Source: Deltaproteobacteria bacterium
GTDB taxonomy: Bacteria; SAR324; NAC60-12
Direction: 5' to 3'
Length of the DNA: 18,777 nucleotides
Assembly (NCBI GenBank): GCA_002707655.1
Contig: PANO01000058.1
Span: forward strand, 1-18,777
Shown here: one piece after another, positions 6,969-14,654 of the stretch
How the letters are laid out: each line of letters opens with the position of its first letter
How positions within the stretch are numbered: the stretch's first letter is position 1
Translations under genes and position numbers: made by a program
Notes under the pieces: generated by a model
The model's database searches: none
Seen by the model: only the letters and a program-made list of their open reading frames with translations
What the model was told of the DNA's origin: nothing

Positions 6969-8336
6969 ATGTTGCTCCAACGCTCCACTGCCGAATGGCA
7001 GTCGCTGGACACCCGCCACCTCCATCCCTTCACCGATTCCAAAACCCTCGCCAACAAGGGTTCCCGCGTGATCACCAGCGCGGAAGGCGTGTACCTCTGG
7101 GATTCGGAGGGCAACCGCCTGCTCGACGGCATGGCCGGATTGTGGTGCGTGAACGTCGGCTACGGACGCAAGGAACTGGCGCAGGCGGCCTATGATCAAA
7201 TGCAGGCGCTGCCCTACTACAACACCTTCTTTCAAAGCTCTCACCCGCCGGTGATTGAACTGACGCAAAAGCTGATTGAAGTCACACCTCCGCAGTTCAA
7301 CCATGTCTTCTTCGTCAACTCCGGTTCAGAAGCCAACGACACGGTGCTGCGCATGGTGCGGCGTTTTTGGTCGCTTCAGGGACAGCCGGAAAAGCGCGTC
7401 GTCATCAGTCGCCACAACGCCTATCACGGCAGCACGGTTGCCAGTGCGAGCCTCGGTGGGCAGCAGTTCATCCATAAGATGGACCAGCTTCCGATTCCTG
7501 ACATCGTCCACATCGAACAACCCCACTGGTTCGAGAATGGTGGCGACCTTGCTCCGGAAGAGTACGGCCTCAAGGCGGCACGAGCCTTGGAAGAGAAGAT
7601 TCAGGAACTCGGCGTGGAGCGCGTTGCGGCGTTCATTGGTGAACCGATCCAAGGCGCAGGCGGAGTGATTGTGCCTCCGGACAGCTACTGGCCGGAAATC
7701 CAGCGCATCTGCGACGAGTCCGGTATCCTGTTGATTTCCGATGAGGTGATCACCGGATTCGGGCGCACGGGAGAGTGGTTTGGAGCCGAGTGTTTTGGCA
7801 TCACCCCCGATCTCATGCCCATTGCCAAGGGACTGTCCTCCGGATACCTGCCCATCGGTGGGGTGTTGGTGGGCGACCGTGTCGCCGAGGTGCTGATCGA
7901 ACAGGGTGGGGAATTCGCGCACGGCTTCACCTACTCCGGACACCCGGCGGCGTGCATGGTCGCCCTGTGTAATGTGGAAATCCTCCAGCGCGAAAAGATC
8001 GTGGATCATGTCCACGATGAAGTTGGTCCTTATTTCCAGAAATGCTGGCAGGAGTTCCGGGAGCATCCGCTCGTTGGCGAGGTGCGCAATGTCGGATTGC
8101 TCGGAGCCATCGAACTTGTGCAGGACAAGGCCACCCGGAGTTGCTTTCCCGAACGCGGCAAGACTGGCACCCGCGCCCGCGAGTTGTGCGTCGAGAACGG
8201 ACTCGTCATGCGGGCCGTGCAGGACACCCTTGTGGCCGCCCCGCCGCTTGTCATCTCCAAAGCCGAGATTGACGAGATGCAGGACAAAGTCCGGCAAACC
8301 CTCGATCAACTCGCTGAAGAGCTTGGGGTGAGTTGA
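6969..8336 (+). CDS. spuC: Polyamine (putrescine):pyruvate aminotransferase, class III
   Basis: A 455-residue PLP-dependent class III aminotransferase that closely resembles SpuC of Pseudomonas as I recall that sequence, for example GVYLWDSEGN, MAGLWCVNVGYGRKEL, NSGSEANDTVLRMV and AEPIQGAGGVIVPP-type segments. It should transfer an amino group from putrescine or related diamines to pyruvate, giving an aminoaldehyde and alanine. Cofactor residues are visible: SGSEAND at 118-124, Asp258-Glu259 in SDEVITGFGRTGEW, and the Schiff-base lysine Lys287 in LMPIAKGLSSGY. The frame is open upstream to 6855, but that part overlaps the GS gene, so I start at the ATG at 6969, where homology begins. There is no evident Shine-Dalgarno, so translational coupling to the GS gene 28 bp upstream is likely. 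Other omega-transaminases share these motifs, so substrate assignment rests on similarity and context. Confidence 0.9.
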   Translation: MLLQRSTAEWQSLDTRHLHPFTDSKTLANKGSRVITSAEGVYLWDSEGNRLLDGMAGLWCVNVGYGRKELAQAAYDQMQALPYYNTFFQSSHPPVIELTQKLIEVTPPQFNHVFFVNSGSEANDTVLRMVRRFWSLQGQPEKRVVISRHNAYHGSTVASASLGGQQFIHKMDQLPIPDIVHIEQPHWFENGGDLAPEEYGLKAARALEEKIQELGVERVAAFIGEPIQGAGGVIVPPDSYWPEIQRICDESGILLISDEVITGFGRTGEWFGAECFGITPDLMPIAKGLSSGYLPIGGVLVGDRVAEVLIEQGGEFAHGFTYSGHPAACMVALCNVEILQREKIVDHVHDEVGPYFQKCWQEFREHPLVGEVRNVGLLGAIELVQDKATRSCFPERGKTGTRARELCVENGLVMRAVQDTLVAAPPLVISKAEIDEMQDKVRQTLDQLAEELGVS

Positions 8337-8355
8337 AGGGGGCAGAGGCTTTAGC

Positions 8356-8383
8356 TTGATTTTCTGAACAAGCGGTTCATAAT
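8356..8383 (+). promoter_or_regulatory. Candidate sigma-70 promoter for the polyamine-binding protein gene
   Basis: TTGATT (8356-8361), a 16-base spacer and CATAAT (8378-8383) match the -35/-10 consensus at 4/6 and 5/6. It lies in the 89-bp gap before the binding-protein gene, giving a leader of about 35 bases. It would allow the binding protein to be expressed separately from the upstream enzymes. It is consensus-based only. Confidence 0.5.
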
Positions 8384-8425
8384 TCATTCGGTTTGATTGC
8401 ACAATCCCTTTCCCGGAGACTCGAA

Positions 8426-9484
8426 ATGATCCCGAAGAACTTCACTCGACGAAACTTCCTTGCCGGACTCGGCGCGACCGCCGCTGGCGTTTCCCTGCTG
8501 CCCCGCGACAGTTGGGCAGCCGAAGAAGCCAAGCTCAACTTCTACAACTGGGACACCTACATTGGTGAGACCACGCTCGACGATTTCAAGAAGGCGTCTG
8601 GCATTACGGTCAAGATGGACTTGTTTGCGGACAACGACGAACTCTTCGCCAAGCTCAAAGAGGGCAATCCGGGTTATGACGTGATTGTACCGACCAACGA
8701 TTATGTAGAGCAGATGATTGTCGCCAAGATGCTGGAGCCGGTCGACCTGAGCATGATTCCCAATCTCAAGAACCTCAACCCAGCGTTTCAGGACAGCGAC
8801 TTCGATCCGGGCCGCAAGCACAGCATCCCCTACATGTGGGGGACGCAGGGCATTGGCTACCGCAAGTCGCGGGTCAACGGTGTTCCGAACAGTTGGAATG
8901 TGATGCTCGACTCCGCCGAGTACTCTGGACGCATTGCCCTGCTCAACGAGGGCGTGTTGGGTGTGGCCCTCAAGTACCTCGGCCACTCCTACAATTCGAA
9001 GAATCTTGCAGAAATCAAGCAAGCCGAAGAACTGTTGATCCGGCAGAAACCGCACATCAAGCTCTTCGCAGAGGACAACGGGCAGGATCTGCTGCTCTCC
9101 GGAGAGGTGGATCTGGCGATGGAGTGGAACGGGGACATCCTGCAAGTGATGGCCGAGGACGACGACATTTCCTATGTCGTGCCCAAGGAAGGCTCGCTGG
9201 TGTGGCAGGACTGCCTCTGCATTCCGACGGGCGCCCCGCATCCGGAGAACGCTCACAAGTTCATGAACTTCATCCTCGACGCCAAGGCCGGCGCAGCGAT
9301 TGCGGATTTCATCCAGTACGCCACCCCGAACGACGCGGCCCGCAAGCTCTTGAGCGATGACTACAACAAGAACCCGGCGATTTTCCCCAGCCAAGCCACA
9401 CTGAGCCGTTGTGAGTCCGGCATCTATCTTGGCGAGGACATCAAGCGTGTGCGCGACGAAGCGTGGACCCGCGTCCTCTCCTGA
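8426..9484 (+). CDS. spuD: Periplasmic polyamine-binding protein with Tat-type leader
   Basis: A 352-residue binding protein of the PotD/PotF/SpuD family, which delivers putrescine or spermidine to an ABC permease. The leader carries twin arginines (Arg8-Arg9 in TRRNFLAG), a hydrophobic stretch and a likely signal peptidase site near SWA-AEE (about residue 31), so Tat export is probable; there is no lipobox cysteine. Residues aligned with the polyamine pocket of E. coli PotD appear as Trp42 in YNWDTY, Trp234 in EWNGD, and Trp260/Asp262 in VWQDCLCIP, so both the aromatic box and the acidic amine contact are kept. The start is the ATG at 8426 with GGAG 7 bases upstream; a longer frame from a TTG at 8393 has no such site. 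A stem-loop and a permease gene follow. Putrescine versus spermidine preference cannot be decided. Confidence 0.9.
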   Translation: MIPKNFTRRNFLAGLGATAAGVSLLPRDSWAAEEAKLNFYNWDTYIGETTLDDFKKASGITVKMDLFADNDELFAKLKEGNPGYDVIVPTNDYVEQMIVAKMLEPVDLSMIPNLKNLNPAFQDSDFDPGRKHSIPYMWGTQGIGYRKSRVNGVPNSWNVMLDSAEYSGRIALLNEGVLGVALKYLGHSYNSKNLAEIKQAEELLIRQKPHIKLFAEDNGQDLLLSGEVDLAMEWNGDILQVMAEDDDISYVVPKEGSLVWQDCLCIPTGAPHPENAHKFMNFILDAKAGAAIADFIQYATPNDAARKLLSDDYNKNPAIFPSQATLSRCESGIYLGEDIKRVRDEAWTRVLS

Positions 9485-9496
9485 GCAAGTGATCTC

Positions 9497-9522
9497 GGCG
9501 GGTGGCTCTGTGCGTACCCGCC
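9497..9522 (+). repeat. Stem-loop between binding-protein and permease genes
   Basis: GGCGGGT (9497-9503) and ACCCGCC (9516-9522) form a perfect 7-bp GC-rich stem with a 12-base loop. It starts 13 bases after the binding-protein stop and has no U-tract. Such stems after binding-protein genes commonly stabilise the upstream mRNA segment or attenuate read-through into the permease gene; that role here is inference. Confidence 0.6.
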
Positions 9523-9555
9523 TAGACTCCGGAACCACTTTGAAAGGATGAACAG

Positions 9556-10476
9556 TTGGAGAGTTGGCGTCGAAATCCGCTGGTCTTCTGGATCTTTCTG
9601 GTTCCTCCCACCATCTGGCTGCTTGCGTTTTTTCTGATCCCGCTAGGGCTGATTTTTGCGTTCAGCTTCAGTGAAAAACGCGGGATCATCGAAATGGCCT
9701 TCACCGGCACGCTCGATAACTACTTGCGGGCGCTCGATCCACTCTACCTCGGCATCTTCCTCAAATCCTTCTGGTTCGCAGGACTGACCACCTTGGCCTG
9801 CCTCGTGGTGGCCTTTCCCGTTGCCATTGCCATCACCTTCGCCAGTCCACGCTGGCGACCTGTGCTGCTGCTGCTGACGATCCTGCCATTCTGGACCAAC
9901 CTACTCATTCGCACATACGCGCTGATTGCAGTCTTGCGCACTCGCGGCTACGTCAACTTCCTGCTGGAGGATTTGTGGAACGGGGGAAATTGGTTGTTGA
10001 ACCTCGTCGGGCTGGGCAGTCTGCAACTGCTAGGGGCACGGTTCGAGCCGTTGCAGATGCTCTACAACAACTTCGCCGTTGTCTTCGGGCTGGTCTATGT
10101 CCACCTGCCCTTCATGGTGCTGCCGCTCTACGCTGCACTCGACCGCATGGACCGCTCCTATCTTGAAGCGAGTCTCGATCTCGGCGCAGGACAAATTCGC
10201 ACCTTTTTCTCGATCATCGTCCCGCTGGCGATGCCCGGCATCATCTCCGGACTGATCATCACTTACATCCCGGCCCTCGGCTCCTACCTCACTCCAGACC
10301 TGCTGGGCGGCACCAACAGCCAGATGATCGCCAACGTGATCGAGCGCCAATTCAAGTCGGCAAACGACTGGCCGTTTGGCTCGGCACTTTCCTTTTTCCT
10401 GATGTACCTCACCTTCTTTGCACTCGCGCTGCGGACGCTGTTCTCCAAAAACGGATCGTCGCTGGGGGCTGCATAA
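9556..10476 (+). CDS. Polyamine ABC transporter permease, PotB/PotH type
   Basis: A 306-residue inner-membrane permease with about six transmembrane segments. LPFWTNLLIRTYALIAVLRTRGY is split across the conserved PotB/PotH periplasmic and membrane region, and the cytoplasmic EAA loop (from Glu204, SYLEASLDLGAGQ...PLAMPGIISG) is where the ATPase would dock. ALGSYLTPDLLGG is also typical of PotB/PotH. The frame has no suitable ATG: it starts at TTG 9556 with AAAGGA about 8 bases upstream, while the nearby ATG at 9548 is in another frame. It should pair with a PotC/PotI-type permease and a PotA/PotG ATPase to import polyamines, yet neither follows. The next genes are on the opposite strand and belong to a peptide transporter. 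The partner genes may be elsewhere or lost. Confidence 0.88.
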   Translation: MESWRRNPLVFWIFLVPPTIWLLAFFLIPLGLIFAFSFSEKRGIIEMAFTGTLDNYLRALDPLYLGIFLKSFWFAGLTTLACLVVAFPVAIAITFASPRWRPVLLLLTILPFWTNLLIRTYALIAVLRTRGYVNFLLEDLWNGGNWLLNLVGLGSLQLLGARFEPLQMLYNNFAVVFGLVYVHLPFMVLPLYAALDRMDRSYLEASLDLGAGQIRTFFSIIVPLAMPGIISGLIITYIPALGSYLTPDLLGGTNSQMIANVIERQFKSANDWPFGSALSFFLMYLTFFALALRTLFSKNGSSLGAA

Positions 10477-10525
10477 AGAATCCTATTGCCCTCGCCACGG
10501 GCCACGCGGATCAAAAAAGGAAGCC

Positions 10526-10600
10526 GCTGATTTCACGGAAACCCATGGATAAAAAACAGCAAAACCATCCACGTCCATCCGTGAAAATCCGTGGCAAACC
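10526..10600. repeat. Intergenic element with 10-bp phased ATCCRYG units
   Basis: In the 204-bp gap between the convergent permease genes, ATCCACG (10567), ATCCGTG (10577) and ATCCGTGG (10587) recur at exactly 10-bp intervals. GATTT-CACGGA (10529-10539) is an imperfect inverted partner of TCCGTGAAAATC (10578-10589). Short ATCCGTG-type dispersed intergenic repeats occur in many bacterial genomes. Whether this belongs to one needs a genome search. The remainder of the gap shows nothing I recognise, including no terminator with a U-tract. Confidence 0.55.
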
Positions 10601-10680
10601 ACCAAAATCCTTGCCTTGGCGGCGACGCTATACCTGTCTGGAAAGTACCGTGCACTAGTGATGATCGGCACGACGACGAC

Positions 10681-11604
10681 TCACCGTCCGCGTAAGCGCG
10701 GGTCGAGTGCGTCCCGGAGGCCGTCACCAACGTAGTTGACGCTGAGGACAGTGAGGGCGATGAAGAGGCCAGGCCAAATCACGCGGGCTGGGGTGATCTG
10801 GATGAAGTTTGCACCGTCGTAGAGCAGCCGTCCCCATGTTGGAAAATCCGGGGGAAAGCCGAGACCAAGGAAGGAGAGTGCGGACTCGGTGATGATCGCG
10901 TTGGCGATGCCCAAGGTCGCAGACACCATGATCGGGCTGAGGATGTTGGGCAGGATGTGTCGGGTGATGATGCGTCGCTGTCGCGTGCCAATGCTGTGAG
11001 CGGCAATCACGAACTCCCGTTCCTTGATTCCCAAGACATCGCCCCGCACAATCCGCGCTGTGTGCATCCAACTGGTGATGCCGATTACAAACACGATCAG
11101 CATGAAGATTCCCATTTCCGGACCATAAAGTGAGCGCAGTGTGTCTCGGAAAAGCATAATGATTACTAAGAGCAGGGGGAGGATCGGTAAGGCAAGAAAG
11201 AGGTCGGTGAGTCGCATCAACGGGCCGTCCAGCGCTTTGAAAAATCCCGCCAGCACTCCGACAAAAGTGCCCAGCAAGAGCGCAATCAGCATGGCGAGAA
11301 ACCCCACCGCCAGCGAAACCTGACCGCCTGCGAGCATCTGCGCCAACGTGTCATGTCCGATGTTGTCGGTTCCTAAAGGATGCTCCCAATTCGGCGCTAG
11401 GTTGCGCTCCCGGAAATTGATGGTGTTCGGATCAATACCATGCAGTTTGGGTCCGATTGAAACCGCCATGAGGATGAACACAAACACCAACACTCCAAGC
11501 ATCGCACCTTTGTGTTTGCGGAACTGACGCCAGACATCTCCCCACAAGGAGCGATGCACGGTTTCGGATTCAACGATCTCACTGGCAGCATTTGCGTCAA
11601 TCAT
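10681..11604 (-). CDS. dppC: Peptide ABC transporter permease, DppC/OppC type
   Basis: A 307-residue inner-membrane permease, the second membrane subunit of the peptide importer. An N-terminal cytoplasmic segment with WRQFRKHKGAMLGVLV is typical of DppC (OppC_N). It is followed by HPLGTDNIGHDTLAQMLAGG and about six membrane helices. The EAA-like loop is EREFVIAAHSIGTRQRRIITRHILPN, and the end LNYVGDGLRDALDPR-like segment is standard for the family. The ATG at 11604 lies inside the end of dppB (8-bp overlap, ATGATTGA), showing translational coupling; the frame extends to 11646, but the family alignment begins after it. It is the last gene of the D-F-A-B-C run and converges on the polyamine permease. 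Dipeptide, oligopeptide and nickel permeases share this fold. Confidence 0.9.
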   Translation of the reverse strand: MIDANAASEIVESETVHRSLWGDVWRQFRKHKGAMLGVLVFVFILMAVSIGPKLHGIDPNTINFRERNLAPNWEHPLGTDNIGHDTLAQMLAGGQVSLAVGFLAMLIALLLGTFVGVLAGFFKALDGPLMRLTDLFLALPILPLLLVIIMLFRDTLRSLYGPEMGIFMLIVFVIGITSWMHTARIVRGDVLGIKEREFVIAAHSIGTRQRRIITRHILPNILSPIMVSATLGIANAIITESALSFLGLGFPPDFPTWGRLLYDGANFIQITPARVIWPGLFIALTVLSVNYVGDGLRDALDPRLRGR

Positions 11605-12610
11605 AACGAATCCGTGGGTCGAGAATTCCGTAAAGCACGTCCGCAACTAGATTGAACAGCACGATCAACACAGCAAAGAGGAAGGTCAGCGTTTGCACCA
11701 AGGGGATGTCCGCGCCTTCGATGGCGATGATCAAAAGCTGCCCCAGTCCGTTCACCCGGAAGATCTGCTCGGTGATGAGAGCACCGCTGAAAATGGTGGG
11801 AATGCCCAAGGCGATCAGCGTGACCACTGGAATCAGGCTGTTGCGCAAAACGTGGACGAGCAGCACCACGGTTTCCGAGCGTCCCTTGGCACGGGCCGTG
11901 CGCACATAGTCGAGGTTGAGATTGTCCAGAATGGAGGCCCGCATGAACCGGCTTAGCTGGGAGGCGTTGTAAAGTCCCAACACCATCACGGGCATGATCA
12001 TCTGCTTGACCTGTAGGACGAAATTCCCCCAACTGTCCACGACAAGGGTGGTGTCGTAAATCATTGGGAACCACTGGAGTTGCACACTGAAAAGGATGAT
12101 CGCCACCATGCCCGTGAAGAAGGTGGGCACGGAAAACCCGACCATCGAGACAAAGGTGCCGATTTGGTCAAACCACGAATACTGTTTGTAGGCAGAGGCA
12201 ATGCCGATGGGAATCGCGATGATGATGCCAAACAGGTAGGACAAGCCGACCACCCACAAGGTCTGTGGGGTGCGCTGGATGATCAGATCCACCACCGGAC
12301 TGCGGGTCGCCCAAGACAGGACGCGGGTACGGTTTTCCACATCCCCGATGGAGATCCCCCAACCTTCGTGCAAAAGGTTCAGAGGTTCATTGATGAAAAA
12401 CTGGTTGAGCCACATCCCAAAGCGGATGTACATGGGTTTGTCCAACCCAAGCGAAATCCGGATCTTCTCCCGCACCTCTGGAGGAACCGTCATCGGCAGG
12501 TTCCCGGTGGGGTCGTTCGGGGCAAGGTCGAGGATGGCGAAGATGATGAAGCTGATCACCAACAAGGTGGGAATGGCAATCAGCAAACGCCGGATGATGT
12601 ACTGGATCAA
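11597..12610 (-). CDS. dppB: Peptide ABC transporter permease, DppB/OppB type
   Basis: A 337-residue permease that forms the heterodimeric membrane channel with DppC. It opens with the usual YIIRRLLIAIPTLLVISFI helix and a periplasmic region holding NDPTGNLPM. The EAA-type loop is LDNLNLDYVRTARAKGRSE. The end reads DVLYGILDPRIRYD, the classic DppB terminus. The start appears to be TTG at 12610: an in-frame TAG sits two codons upstream, the first membrane helix must be included, and the next ATG is about 40 codons in. No Shine-Dalgarno is visible. A 164-bp gap with two strong secondary structures separates it from dppA, whereas dppB and dppC overlap. The weak start and the upstream stems would lower permease synthesis relative to the binding protein. 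Confidence 0.9.
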   Translation of the reverse strand: MIQYIIRRLLIAIPTLLVISFIIFAILDLAPNDPTGNLPMTVPPEVREKIRISLGLDKPMYIRFGMWLNQFFINEPLNLLHEGWGISIGDVENRTRVLSWATRSPVVDLIIQRTPQTLWVVGLSYLFGIIIAIPIGIASAYKQYSWFDQIGTFVSMVGFSVPTFFTGMVAIILFSVQLQWFPMIYDTTLVVDSWGNFVLQVKQMIMPVMVLGLYNASQLSRFMRASILDNLNLDYVRTARAKGRSETVVLLVHVLRNSLIPVVTLIALGIPTIFSGALITEQIFRVNGLGQLLIIAIEGADIPLVQTLTFLFAVLIVLFNLVADVLYGILDPRIRYD

Positions 12611-12663
12611 TGTCTAAAACATCGGTTGTTTGAAATGAACAGAACTTCCACCGTTCCACGAAT

Positions 12664-12702
12664 AACGACTAGTCGTTCCCCCTTTGGAAAGGGGGAAGAC
12701 GA
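12664..12702. repeat. Two abutting palindromes in the dppA-dppB gap
   Basis: AACGACTAGTCGTT (12664-12677) is a perfect 14-bp palindrome. Sharing its last two bases, TTCCCCCTT (12676-12684) pairs with AAGGGGGAA (12689-12697) around TGGA, a 9-bp perfect stem. TCG (12673-12675) and CGA (12700-12702) could extend it, so the two structures compete for the same bases. There is no U-tract. It may be a dispersed repeat or an mRNA processing stem. Confidence 0.55.
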
Positions 12703-12717
12703 TTTGTCACATTATTG

Positions 12718-12754
12718 AATGCGGCATGCGGGCTGAACGCCTGCAAACCGCATT
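12718..12754 (-). terminator. Long stem-loop just after dppA, REP-like or attenuator
   Basis: AATGCGG (12718-12724) pairs with CCGCATT (12748-12754). After a symmetric 3-base internal loop, GCGGGC (12728-12733) pairs with GCCTGC (12739-12744) with one mismatch, closing a 5-base loop. It starts 21 bases beyond the dppA stop. Lacking a U-tract, it is more like a REP or mRNA-stabilising stem than a full intrinsic terminator. It probably limits transcription or decay into dppB. Confidence 0.55.
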
Positions 12755-12774
12755 GACAGCAAAAACTCTGTGGA

Positions 12775-14490
12775 TTACCTCCGAGTCCAATCGGCGATGT
12801 TCCAGAGTTCCGAATCCCAAGCGTTCATTTGAACGTTTTTGAGGGAATTGGCGTGGGCCGAGACGCTGCCACGGTGGATCAGCGGAATCATCGCATAATC
12901 CTGCATCAGCATGTCGTTCATCTGCTTGGCCAGTGTGATCCGGTCTTTGAGCGCCGCCGTCTTGGACATTTTTGCAGAGAGGGCATCGTAGTCCGGGTGA
13001 CACCAGCGCGGCATGTTGCCACCGCCCCACTTGTTGGCCCTGCGGGAGATTTCCTTGCAGGTCCAGCCGGACATGTAGGTCTCCGGGTCCGTGCCGCTGA
13101 AATTGTTGGTGTACATCTCGATGTCCGCGAAGAACTTCTGGTAGGTGTCAGGACTGGCAATGTCCCCGCCGAAGAACACGGACGCGCTGAGGTTACGCAA
13201 CTCGGTTTCCACACCAATCTGCCTCCACATCTCCTTGATGAAGGCCTGCGTGGCTTGGCGCACGGAGTTGGTGGAGGTTTGGTAAAGGATCGAGAGGCGC
13301 ACTCCGTCCTTTGCGCGAACGCCGTCCGAACCGCGCTTCCAGCCCGCTTCGTCTAGGAGTCGGTTGGCTTCGGCAGGATTCGGGGTCTTGCACTCGTCGT
13401 TGGCCGTTGAGGCGTAAATAGCCGGTGCAGGCAGCACATTGCAACTGATCTTGCCTGCCTGACCGTAGCCAGCCTCCACCAACACTGCGCGGTCAATGGC
13501 GAGCGAGAGGGCGCGGCGCACCGCATAGTCTGTGAGGAACGGATGCGGATTGCCGTTGTTGTTGCCGCCCATGTACTCTGCACGGTTTTCGCCTAAGGCC
13601 GGATCCGGGTTGGTGAAGTTCACCATCAACCGTTCCACGGAGGTGCCAAAGGCCGAGACGACAGTCCCTTTTCCTGCCTTTTCCATTCTGGTGAGGATCT
13701 CCGGCTCAACCTGAAGGTTCCAAGCGTAGTCCATCTCGCCTGTCTCCAAGACCGAGCGGGCGGAGGAAACCGCGTCGCCCCCACCCTTGAAGACCAAGGT
13801 GTGGAACGCCGGCTTGTTGGAGTCGCGATAGTTCTCGTTGGCTTCAAAGACGATCACGTCGTTCGGCTTGAAGTCCTTGACCTTGAACGGTCCCGTTCCA
13901 ATCGGGTAGAAATTCTGCCTGGTGCAAGCCTGAGCCTTCTGACCTTCACAGCCCTTGAACTGGGCCTTCTGGAGGATCGGTCCGTTGTAGCCGACGAAGG
14001 CACTGTACGGGAAAGGCTTGGCGACCGTGAAGTCAATCCGAACCGTGTGGGCATCGACGGCTGTGACCGACTTGATGTCATTGTAATAATTCGACTGTGT
14101 GCAACCCGTGTCCGCATCGGTGCAGTATTCGTAGGTGAACACGACATCAGCTGCGGTTAGTGCCGAACCGTCGGACCACTTGATGCCCTGCTTGAGTTTC
14201 CAAGTGATCGAGGTCAGGTCTTCCGCCACACCGCCATTGGCGACTGTGGGGATTCCCACGGCGAGATACGGGACCAGATTGCCGTTGTGATCGTAGCGAG
14301 CCAACGGCTCAAGCACAACCGAGGACGCTTCGAGTTCCTTGGTTCCCCCCGAAAGATTGGGGTTCATGGTTGAGGGCGCCTGCCAGTAGAGCAGGTTGAG
14401 TTGACCGTCCCGGCCCCGCTGGGCTTGGACTGTGCTTGCCAACGCCACGGCGAGCGCCAGGGTCAGCAGAGCAGCGATTGTTTTACGCAT
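12775..14490 (-). CDS. dppA: Periplasmic peptide-binding protein, family 5
   Basis: A 571-residue solute-binding protein of family 5 (DppA/OppA), which captures peptides in the periplasm for the adjacent DppBC channel. A Sec signal peptide (MRKT, then a hydrophobic stretch of about 15 residues, cleavage near VQA-QRG at about residue 23) has no lipobox. Family features include ITWKLKQGIKWSDGSALTAADVVFTY, where the conserved WSDG and ADV are seen, NFYPIGTGPFKVKDF, and YAVRRALSLAIDR. Six or more cysteines in pairs (CTDADTGC, CEGQKAQAC) suggest disulfides. The ATG at 14490 has AAGGAG 7 bases upstream, the best ribosome site in this operon. The frame is open to 14538, but the signal peptide fixes the start. 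Position between the ATPase and permease genes is unusual for dpp operons. The ligand is unknown; peptides rich in proline or hydroxyproline are suggested only by the nearby epimerase. Confidence 0.92.
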   Translation of the reverse strand: MRKTIAALLTLALAVALASTVQAQRGRDGQLNLLYWQAPSTMNPNLSGGTKELEASSVVLEPLARYDHNGNLVPYLAVGIPTVANGGVAEDLTSITWKLKQGIKWSDGSALTAADVVFTYEYCTDADTGCTQSNYYNDIKSVTAVDAHTVRIDFTVAKPFPYSAFVGYNGPILQKAQFKGCEGQKAQACTRQNFYPIGTGPFKVKDFKPNDVIVFEANENYRDSNKPAFHTLVFKGGGDAVSSARSVLETGEMDYAWNLQVEPEILTRMEKAGKGTVVSAFGTSVERLMVNFTNPDPALGENRAEYMGGNNNGNPHPFLTDYAVRRALSLAIDRAVLVEAGYGQAGKISCNVLPAPAIYASTANDECKTPNPAEANRLLDEAGWKRGSDGVRAKDGVRLSILYQTSTNSVRQATQAFIKEMWRQIGVETELRNLSASVFFGGDIASPDTYQKFFADIEMYTNNFSGTDPETYMSGWTCKEISRRANKWGGGNMPRWCHPDYDALSAKMSKTAALKDRITLAKQMNDMLMQDYAMIPLIHRGSVSAHANSLKNVQMNAWDSELWNIADWTRR

Positions 14491-14549
14491 TACGTTCTCC
14501 TTGAAAAGGAACAAGGTCGGCAACCAAATGTCGCCCACCCTTGGTTAAG

Positions 14550-14618
14550 AACTCCGGAACTCCGGGGTTCCATGAACCCAGAGCCTCCCCTATGGAAACT
14601 CCGGGGTGAAAACTCCAG
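14550..14618. repeat. AACTCCGG direct repeats and a GGGTTC palindrome upstream of dppA
   Basis: AACTCCGG occurs at 14550-14557, 14558-14565 and 14597-14604, with a variant AACTCCAG at 14611-14618. The second and third copies both continue as GG. Overlapping them, GGGTTC (14565-14570) and GAACCC (14574-14579) form a perfect 6-bp inverted repeat around CAT. The cluster lies 60-128 bases upstream of the dppA ATG, so it is within the likely leader or promoter and could be a regulator site or leader RNA structure. Confidence 0.45.
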
Positions 14619-14654
14619 ATCCTTATGAATTTTGATTTTGAAAACGGGTATTTC

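Noticed and set aside
7326..9538. Two long antisense frames (358 and 384 codons) opposite the aminotransferase and binding-protein genes
   Set aside because: They mirror the sense genes closely, show no motifs, and arise from strong third-position bias. The sense genes have catalytic and ligand residues that settle the strand.
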